Notes under the pieces: generated by a model
Databases searched by the model: none
Told to the model about the DNA's origin: nothing
Seen by the model: the letters and a program-made list of their open reading frames with translations, nothing else
Program-made: the position numbers and the translations under genes
Source of the DNA: a virus
Strand: one strand, 5' to 3'
IMG/VR virus record: IMGVR_UViG_3300032315_000601
Coordinates: 1-64,000 of that record
Length of the DNA stretch: 64,000 nt
Shown: piece after piece, positions 40,306 through 48,600 of the stretch
Position numbering within the stretch: position 1 is the stretch's first letter
Layout of the letters: every line of letters begins with the position of its first letter

Positions 40306-40745
40306 AATGGGAACATAGATTCCTTGGGTTGGCCAAGCACGTAGCCCAATGGAGCAAGGATCCTAGTACCCAGTGTGGCGCAGTCATCGTACGCCCCGAC
40401 AAAACAATAGCCAGCGTTGGATTCAACGGCCTTCCCCGTGGCGTGGAAGACAGCCCCGAACGGCTGTTAGACCGCGACAAAAAGCTGCAGTACACCGTAC
40501 ATGCCGAAGCCAACGCCATACTCACGGCGCACGAACAGCTTAAAAATTACGCTATTTATGTCTGGCCTTTCCAACCCTGTTGCCACTGTGCCGCAGCCAT
40601 CATCCAATCTGGGATCAAAAAAGTTTATTGCCCCAATGCACCAGTTTCCCGATGGACAGAGTCTTTCGAAATCGCTAGAAAGATGTTCTGTGAAGCTGGT
40701 GTGTCATTGAATCTGTTAGATGATAATCTATCCAACCAACCTTAA
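40302..40745 (+). CDS. dCMP deaminase
   Basis: 147 residues. HAEANAI (67-73) and PCCHC (92-96) carry the zinc ligands and catalytic Glu of the cytidine/deoxycytidylate deaminase family, which converts dCMP to dUMP for thymidylate synthesis. No thymidylate synthase is in the window. It sits inside the sugar cassette and overlaps the epimerase gene by 26 nt. Confidence 0.88.
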   Translation: MKWEHRFLGLAKHVAQWSKDPSTQCGAVIVRPDKTIASVGFNGLPRGVEDSPERLLDRDKKLQYTVHAEANAILTAHEQLKNYAIYVWPFQPCCHCAAAIIQSGIKKVYCPNAPVSRWTESFEIARKMFCEAGVSLNLLDDNLSNQP

Positions 40746-41268
40746 AGACGCCCTGCTAATTAATCCGAGAGTATTCGAGGACGAGCGAGGATGCTTCTTT
40801 GAACCTTGGAACCAAGGAACCCTTGATAAACTAGGGCTGCCGCTTACCTTTGTCCAAGACAACGTAAGCTATTCCAAAAAGAATGTGTTGCGCGGCCTCC
40901 ATTACCAACTCCCCAATTCCCAAGGAAAGCTGGTATCTGTGCTGAAAGGTTGTGTCTTCGATGTTATCGTGGACTTGCGTGAGTCTTCAGATACCTTTGG
41001 GGAGTGGCAAGGATTCGTGTTGTCCGAGTACAACAAGCTTATGTTGTCCGTGCCGAAAGGATTTGCCCACGGTTTTTTCAGTCTTAGTGATGATGTTATC
41101 TTCCACTACAAATGCACCAGTTACTACGACCCAATTTCCGAACATACCTTGTTGTGGAACGACAGAACCGTAGCAATAAATTGGCCGATTCCAGATGGCA
41201 TCAACCCTTTAGTTTCCTGCAAAGACAACATGGGCTATACTTTCGAGTCTTGTCCTAAATTTAAATGA
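40720..41268 (+). CDS. rfbC: dTDP-4-dehydrorhamnose 3,5-epimerase
   Basis: 182 residues. Family signatures: FEDERGCFFEPW, NVLRGLHYQ (55-63) with the active-site His 61, DLRESSDTFGEW, and PKGFAHGFFSLS (about 108-119). The full length matches RmlC. It makes a dTDP-6-deoxy sugar precursor, but the other Rml enzymes are absent, so it would work on host intermediates. Confidence 0.85.
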   Translation: MIIYPTNLKDALLINPRVFEDERGCFFEPWNQGTLDKLGLPLTFVQDNVSYSKKNVLRGLHYQLPNSQGKLVSVLKGCVFDVIVDLRESSDTFGEWQGFVLSEYNKLMLSVPKGFAHGFFSLSDDVIFHYKCTSYYDPISEHTLLWNDRTVAINWPIPDGINPLVSCKDNMGYTFESCPKFK

Positions 41269-41912
41269 GTAACTACCTAAACATCAACATACCCGTATTC
41301 TTTGCCCACCTTGACACCGGATTCCTCTACGACCTTGAACCAGACGTAAACCGAGAGAGGATCGTAGTAGAGGTGTTTAACTTCACCTCCATCCCACAGC
41401 GGTGTGGGTTGTTTAGTGTGATGACCGAGTACGGAAGTCAACACGCCAGAGTTCCAATCCACTACCTCCACACCGAAGATACCGGGGGTACTGGCTACCC
41501 CTTAGACTGGGTACAACTCTGGGACACCATGAGTTACTACTGCTCCGCTGGAATCATTGAGTACTGTAAAAACCGTGCGGCGAATATCATGCTCAAAGAC
41601 CGCACCCTGCACAAAGCGCAGTACATGTTTACCTTGGACTGGGCTCTTGGCCCCCAGTTTCAAAGTGGCTACGGGGAAATGGCAGCAGGGCACAAATGTG
41701 GGCACGTATTCAAAGGCGATGGGCAGTTCTTTATCCAGCCCAACAATCGAGTCCTTTGGATGGATGGCGGGTCCTTCATTGCCAAGTCGTTCCCGAAAAA
41801 GCCCGACTGGAAAGTATTCAGTCAGGAGTTCAGTTGCGAACACACCGGAAGCCGCTGGGTCAGCGAAAGCGAGGAGGAGCTATGGTTCTACGAATTCAAG
41901 GAACAGTCCTAG
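41265..41912 (+). CDS. Hypothetical protein at end of sugar cassette
   Basis: 215 residues with ATGA overlap upstream and a 4-nt convergent overlap with the minus-strand gene below. The sequence has Trp/Tyr-rich beta content (HYLHTEDTGGTGYPLDWVQ, QMW-like SGYGEMAAGHKCGH). No family was recognised; perhaps a sugar-binding or DUF-type phage protein. Confidence 0.65.
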   Translation: MSNYLNINIPVFFAHLDTGFLYDLEPDVNRERIVVEVFNFTSIPQRCGLFSVMTEYGSQHARVPIHYLHTEDTGGTGYPLDWVQLWDTMSYYCSAGIIEYCKNRAANIMLKDRTLHKAQYMFTLDWALGPQFQSGYGEMAAGHKCGHVFKGDGQFFIQPNNRVLWMDGGSFIAKSFPKKPDWKVFSQEFSCEHTGSRWVSESEEELWFYEFKEQS

Positions 41913-42508
41913 CCCTGCTTCTTCCAGCACCACTCTGGTAAACTCTCTTTTACTTCTACAGTAAGCCCTTGAGCCAAGGTTTCCTGTGGCACCCAAACTT
42001 GGGCTTTATTAACACAACCACACATTTGACAGTTACGTAATTTTAGATCGTACGAAGTTGTACGATCTCCAGTGACATTAAAAATCAGTCCCGCAATGTT
42101 GGTGCAACCCATACACCCATAAACGTCAACGTTGTAAGGACAAGTAGAACAGATACTAGCCCTGCGTTCCGCTTCCTCAGGTTCAACAAAAACAGGGTTG
42201 TTAAGAAGCCAGTGTTTGAGAACTTTAAGAAATCCTACAATGTCTTGCATACCTATGTTCCGTAACTTCAAAGGAGTTGCCTCCTCTTGCATGCAGCTAG
42301 GCTCTGACCATCCTTGTTGCTGGCAAATTTCACTACCAATGGTTTCCTCAAAGTTCGTGCCAAGAGAGATACCATTGGCAATACGATACTTCCTAATCCG
42401 AAGAATCAAATCGTTCCAAGTAGGAGCCGTAACTACAAATCCCGTACTAGGATGAGTATATACCCACCCTCCGGTAGGTATCACATTATTAATTTTTAAC
42501 TTTAACAT
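41909..42508 (-). CDS. Zinc-ribbon phage protein
   Basis: 199 residues from the ATG at 42508; upstream in-frame starts are in a poorer context. A Cys-rich C-terminal half has RASICSTCPYNVDVYGCMGC, then RNCQMCGC and PEWCWKKQG, so two or three zinc knuckles. The same pattern closes the gene at 54985-55506, suggesting one family in two copies. First gene of the right minus-strand arm by position, last in transcription. Confidence 0.7.
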   Translation of the reverse strand: MLKLKINNVIPTGGWVYTHPSTGFVVTAPTWNDLILRIRKYRIANGISLGTNFEETIGSEICQQQGWSEPSCMQEEATPLKLRNIGMQDIVGFLKVLKHWLLNNPVFVEPEEAERRASICSTCPYNVDVYGCMGCTNIAGLIFNVTGDRTTSYDLKLRNCQMCGCVNKAQVWVPQETLAQGLTVEVKESLPEWCWKKQG

Positions 42509-42511
42509 ATT

Positions 42512-42637
42512 ATGAATAACAAAGAAAAAATAGAGTTCGTGGCAGAGCAAGTTGTCGAGACCGTAGCTTTTGCGGTTATCTTACCCATACCCCTGATCTT
42601 GTTAATTCTGGGTATCGTAGGACTTTACCGCCTCTAG
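42512..42637 (+). CDS. Possible small membrane peptide
   Basis: 41 residues: polar MNNKEKIEFVAEQVVETV then a strong hydrophobic helix and YRL at the end. It lies divergent from the 42508 gene and overlaps the end of the giant gene by 36 nt on the other strand. Clean polar-hydrophobic-basic layout, but no ribosome site; uncertain. Confidence 0.4.
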   Translation: MNNKEKIEFVAEQVVETVAFAVILPIPLILLILGIVGLYRL

Positions 42638-45600
42638 GTACGCTTTTCTACGAGCAAGATTTTCTGCTCTATCAGGTGTAGCCGTTAAAGTTACATCAAG
42701 AGTAGGTTTACTCAATCTAAGTTGCGGAAACCTGCCAGTTACAATAGCCGCAGTGTCTTTGTCGCTTAGCCCCGTTTGCTTACCCGCGCCACTTATAATG
42801 CGAATAGCTTGTTGTCTCGAAACTCCCAAACGTAAAGCAGATTCGTAAGATTTTTTCATATCTTCGTACAGTCTTACGTACGCTTCGTTCGCTCTTCGGT
42901 AAGCATCAGGTATGTCGCCAATATCTATAGTCCCCCGACTATTTAAAATCTGAGTAAGAAGTTGAGTTGCTTCAGAACGACCTGACAAGAACCCCCTCAC
43001 TTTATTACCCAACATTGTTTGGGCATCAATTTCTGCAACGCGCTGTCCAAAACCTGCCCCCGCCAACTCGTTAGACAAGTCGTAGCTCCTACCTTGTCTA
43101 GTAACCTGACCTGTAGCGGCTCGATACACCCTAGTGCCAACTCCCGTTATAACTCCGGGAGACAACGCTTTAGCCAAGTGTGAAAGTTTAGCTATGGTGA
43201 TGTTAGTCGGAGAATCCTGCTCATTCCAAATTTGACCTCCCAAGGTTGTACGATTTCTAGCTAAGTCCATTACAGCCCCCGCAAATAATTGCTCAGAAAG
43301 AAGGGGCTGTAGCATCTGAGTAGCGGCGTTTAAAAACGCCTCCCCAACTCCTTCTTCACCGCGAATAGCTCGGTAAAAAGCAATAGCTGTTTCCGCTCGC
43401 ATGTTTTGCGGATCAAGATAACTAAGATTAATGTAAGAAGCTTTTCCGTCTTCTCTTTCACCGATATAAAGTAGCTGATCGTTCTTTTCAAAGTCTGGGA
43501 CAAACTGCCGTATAGCTTCATCATCCTCCTCGTCGTACCCGAAAATAGCTTTAGTCGTAGCTACTGCTGTCGGGATCAAAGCTGCCGAAAACAAAGCACC
43601 TTTCAAAGACCTCATTCCATTATTTATCATCTCCTTGTTGTTGGTCTCTCGCCCAACCCGAATATCCTCGGCGGCAATTGCAAAAGTGTTTGCGCCAGTT
43701 CTTATAATTTCACTAGTCCAAGTAATGAACGGAGCTATGAAGGGAACTCGACGAATTGTTTTAGTAACTTCGGGAGACAAGCTGTAAGTTGGCAGTTTAT
43801 TGCGCACACGCCCCGCCGATTCACGACGAATTTTAGCTTCATCCCAGTCTGGGTGGGTCCTCTTCTGAAACTTCTTCTCCTGTTCGTAGGCAAAGACTTT
43901 CCAGAAATCATCGATACCCTGATATATGTCAGCCATCTTTTCAAAAAATCTTTTAGCGGTACCTGTAGCCATACGTGCTTGCTGTTTAAGATTTTTCTTA
44001 CCTTTGGTTTCCTGCCACAAAGAAGGTATTCCCGGTTGACCCATGCTGGTTTCAATCATCTCCCTAAACAAACCTGACTCAACGTTGTCCCCGATCACCC
44101 CTTCACTAATATATTCGTTCCGTTTTGCTTGGATAGCTTCGTCAAAACTAAGGCCCGTATTAGCCAAAGCGGTTCGGAATGCTAGCTTACCGTTACGTAA
44201 CATTTGCATAGGGTTAAGCAAGTCCATGCCCTCAATAAAACCACCATTAACAAGGAGCAACGGATTACTTAAAAAATTTCTAACGTAACCCTGTGGAAAG
44301 TTACCGACTGTTTTCGAAGCCATCGACCAAACAGTCAATCCAGAAAACCACTTAGCCCAACCTTGCATAGTATCCACATCCTTCAACGACCTAAAAGCTT
44401 CTCGAACTTCCTGCGGTGCAAAAGCATCTTTCAATGGGTTGTATTCACCAACAGTTCCCGGCGGGTAGATGGGCCGAAATCCTGCAGGTGGGCTGGGTTC
44501 TTTAGACAAACCTTTTTTCCAAATGTAGTTTTGTTTAATTCCTAGATCGAGCAACTCTCTGGCCGTATCAGTGGTTGCCATAAAAGCAGAAATTTTAGCA
44601 ACACTCTTAACGAAGTTAGTTTCGTTGTCTTGTATTTCGCCCCAAAGTTCTCGAACTTCTTTGGGTATCTGACCACGCACTTTTATAATATCTAGCTTGC
44701 GCTGTCCCGGCAGCCTTCCCGTAAGAAGGAAATTATTCTCACGATCGTCGGCTACACTTAGGTAGTCGATCAGCATGTTATGCGCCTTGATCGCAATGTC
44801 ATCTTTGTACCTTGCAGCAAGTTCTAAAGATCGGGTTACGCTCATCTGAACTCCGCTCTTCGCCGCTTCGTTGCGAAGGTCACGGGCTATGTCGGCTTGA
44901 GCCTTTGAACGAAAGAGTCTGTCAGCAGCGTTTAAGATTCTTTCTTGTTCAGATCCCGGCTCGGGTTTTTCCATGAGAGCTTTCCACTCCGGATTGTCAA
45001 AAATCTGATATGATCTATGTAAGTAAACTTCTTTGTTGGCTTCCACAACCATTTGCATTTTTCCAGAAAGGTAACCTCCGGCAACAAGTTTGTCGCTTAG
45101 ATCTATTAAATTCTCACGCATCTCAACCAATACAGACGAAAGTTCTTTTGGCAATTGATTTTGGGCATCCAAAATTTTAGCTTTTGATTGTATCAAATTC
45201 TGTTCCATGAACTGACGAACTAAAGCGGCTCGGGCGTCCTCATCAACCGCAGCTTGAATTTGTCGGTATTGGTCATCTGTGTATTTATTCTCCGTAGAAC
45301 CCAAAGCAGTATTGATCAACTCAATTGGGATAGCCTCTTTCTTATATACTTTCTTAAGAACTTTTTTGTATTTAGAAACAAGAAATTCAGCTTTGGCAAC
45401 TGCAGCATTAATTTTAGATGCTTGACGTATGCGTATATCTCTTTGATCTGGTGCAAACTTACCAGAAGAACCAAACCCTCCTACTTTTGAACGGGTTTCG
45501 CTATAGCGACCCGTAAACATGGACTTTAAGTTTTCCCAGAAACCACCTTTCTCTTGGCCAAGAAGACCTTCGCGAATACGTGTGTCAGGCGAGTAAGAGT

Positions 45601-48600
45601 AGAATCCAAAATCTCCTTGGACTATTTGGCCGTTAGCATCGGGTTTTGCTGTAGCTTTAGCCAAAGTCTGCTCGGCTTTCGGTACCGTGAGTTTGGCAAA
45701 TTTGATTGGGGACCCTTGTTTAGCAATCTCTGAGTTGGCCACCCCTATATCAGTAATTTGCCGACCATTGATAACAACGCTACCTTTTTCGCGAATAAAC
45801 CTTGCGACAACTTGCCTTACAGCGGCTCCCGGATTTTCTGCGGTAGTCCCTGTTTTCGGGTTTCCGGGCAAGCGAACTTCGTAAGACTTCCTAGTATCGG
45901 CTTTGTAAGATTCAAAGATGCGACCAACTTGCTCGGCATACTCGGCAGGTGCCTCACGGAACTCGGGGTTACGTTCGGGGTACACTGATTCACCGTAAGC
46001 CAATTCATCCAACTCACGAACACCATCAAAAAGATTGTTTAGTTTTTCCTGCAAACCGGGATTGCGATAAACGCGAACATGCGTTCCCAGCCTCCGCCAG
46101 ATTGCTTTGATAGCCGAAAGGATACGCTTCAACACGTTCTGAGACATGCCAGCCAGTTCCGGCATCTCTTGGACAGACTGGCCGTTCTTCATACGCTCAG
46201 CCAGCATAGTAATAAATTCAATTGCCGCAGATACACGATCAGCTTTGAATCGATCGTAAGCCGCTTGCTGATCAGCCTCGTTTGCAAAAACCGCTCGGCT
46301 GAAGTAAATGTCAGCAGCTTCATCTAACTGAACATCGGTCATGTTGTCGCCGATCTCTTGCAGTCCTTCGACGCCTACCTTGCGGAGTAAGCCAAGATGG
46401 TAGTACTCGTGTAGGGTGAGGGCGCGGACAAAACCCGCAGCTTCGGTGTCATCCATCCCACGAATAACTTCGGCCACACGTTCTGGATTCGCGAATAGCG
46501 AACGGCTGAGTGCTGGATCAACGTGCATACGGCCCTTACCGTCCGTAACTACGACTTCACGGATTCCCGGATAGAACTTACCCACAACTTCGCGGATAAT
46601 TCGCAGTGCCCGTCCCCTCTCCTCGTTGGTTGCGGAAACATCGGACGGCTCAACGCTATCGGGGTCTGCAGAATAAAACCCACGATTGTTCATGGTTCCA
46701 CGAGCAGACATCGGATTTTTATCCAAATCCATTAAGACCCGCATCGTAAAATTAGCAATCTCGTCTTGGGTAAATCCTAAAAGCTTTTTGTCTTTAGCCA
46801 ACCTACGGCGAAGCGTAAGCATCTCACGAGCGTGTTCTTTCAAAAACGAGGAACTTCCGTTGTTGATCTCTGGATCGGCGGCAATCAGTCGAGCATGACG
46901 TAAGGTAGTCTGACGATAGATAAGTTCATCGGTATCTAAAGCATCCTTCGATTCGACAACTTTGCCCGGACTCGGTTCTTCCGCATACCCTTCATCGACA
47001 GGTCGGGCACCTTCAAACTCCTCCAGCATACCCGCTACTGACAAACGATCGCCCAAAAACACATTCTCGGTTCCCTGTACCGCTACGTCTGTGGAGAGCA
47101 TTTGCGGGCGGTATTGCTGCCGCTCCAACAATTTACGAATAGCCTGCGAAAAAGCACGGCGCGGAGTAGTGGATATTCCTTTACGAATAGCACGGGCGTA
47201 AATAATCCGCGCAATCTGGGTCGCCCGATCTTCGTCGACATTAGAGTTAGCTGTGTAGGTAGCAAGAAGGCCATCGGCATTTTCAACCAAAGCGATCTGC
47301 TCGGGAGTCATCGGCTTCTCGGTGGACGTAACTGCGCCTGTTTCGGGGTTGCGATTGACCCCAGCGATTACATCTGAAATGTTTACACGTTCTTCGGGTA
47401 CGGGACTGAAATCCGTGTCCATGATCGTCTTAGCTTCATTGGCAGCAGCTTGGAGTTGGCCTGCAGCGGAGACTCGGGTACCTCCGTTGATTGCCGATAC
47501 GGCTGAAGTAACGACCCCGGTCTCTGGATCGAATGTGATCCCCGGAGCCACTCGTTCGCGGAACTCGGTAGGGACGGTCAAAGTACGTCCTTGGTCTAAC
47601 TGTCGGGCGGTTACCTCGCTGTCGTTGACAAACGTGTCATCGAGAGAAATGTCTAAATTACCAGACAAGTATTCGACGGCGTCGAATAGTAGACCCTCGC
47701 TCCCATCGACTTCGGTGAAAGTAGCAAAGTCAGACAGCGACCCTTCTGTGGAAGGGGGGACTGCAAGAAGTTCGGGATTGGGATCTGCCGCTGTGGCTGT
47801 ATCGGCAAACTTCATAATTTGCTGACGGGTTGTGTCCAAAAATTTGCCAATACGAATTTCTAGTTTATCGGATTTCTCGTTAAGCAAACCCAACTGTTCT
47901 TCCAAACCTTTACGGAAATCCCCAACAGGTAGCGGCTGTCCAGCATCGCCACGGTTAATTCGAGTCTGCAGCGTGCGAATTTGCCCCATCAGGTCGCTTT
48001 TTTGCTGCAGTAAACCACGAAGTTTTGGTAGATCTTTTGCTGCTTGTTTTTGCGCCGGGGTTTGTTGAACTGCCTCGGGTCGAGCAATCGTCAAAGTTCC
48101 GGCAACATTTCCGTCAGCGTCTTGGATCTCATAACTTCCGTTTGGCAGACTGGCTACAAACGCACGGACCTTCGTGCGATTATCCATTAAAGTTTGCTCC
48201 ACCTCGTCTTGCGTTGCGTTCTGGTCGGGAGTTACCACAGTGAGGTTGGTAACATCGGCACCAGTCAAGGTGCCGGGGCCGACAATAGTGGTGCTGACGC
48301 GATTAGGGATACGGAGCCTATCGTCGAGGTCAGCGGTGAAGCGGATAGTCTCAGGATTAGTAATGCCAAGATCTGTAGCCAGTTGTGTCTCGGCGTTTTT
48401 CTGAATTGATCGAAGATTAGAAATGTATCCTTGAGTTTCTTTGTCTGGACGAATTTTAGTACGTGCTTCTTTAAGACCTCTCAATACGCGGCCAGTGGCT
48501 TTGGCAAGTTTATTGATGATAGTTGGCATTGTCGGAACGGCTTGGTTCTTGCGAGTCTCCGCGTAGATCGCCACCTCTTCCTTGGAATTCGGGATCACTT

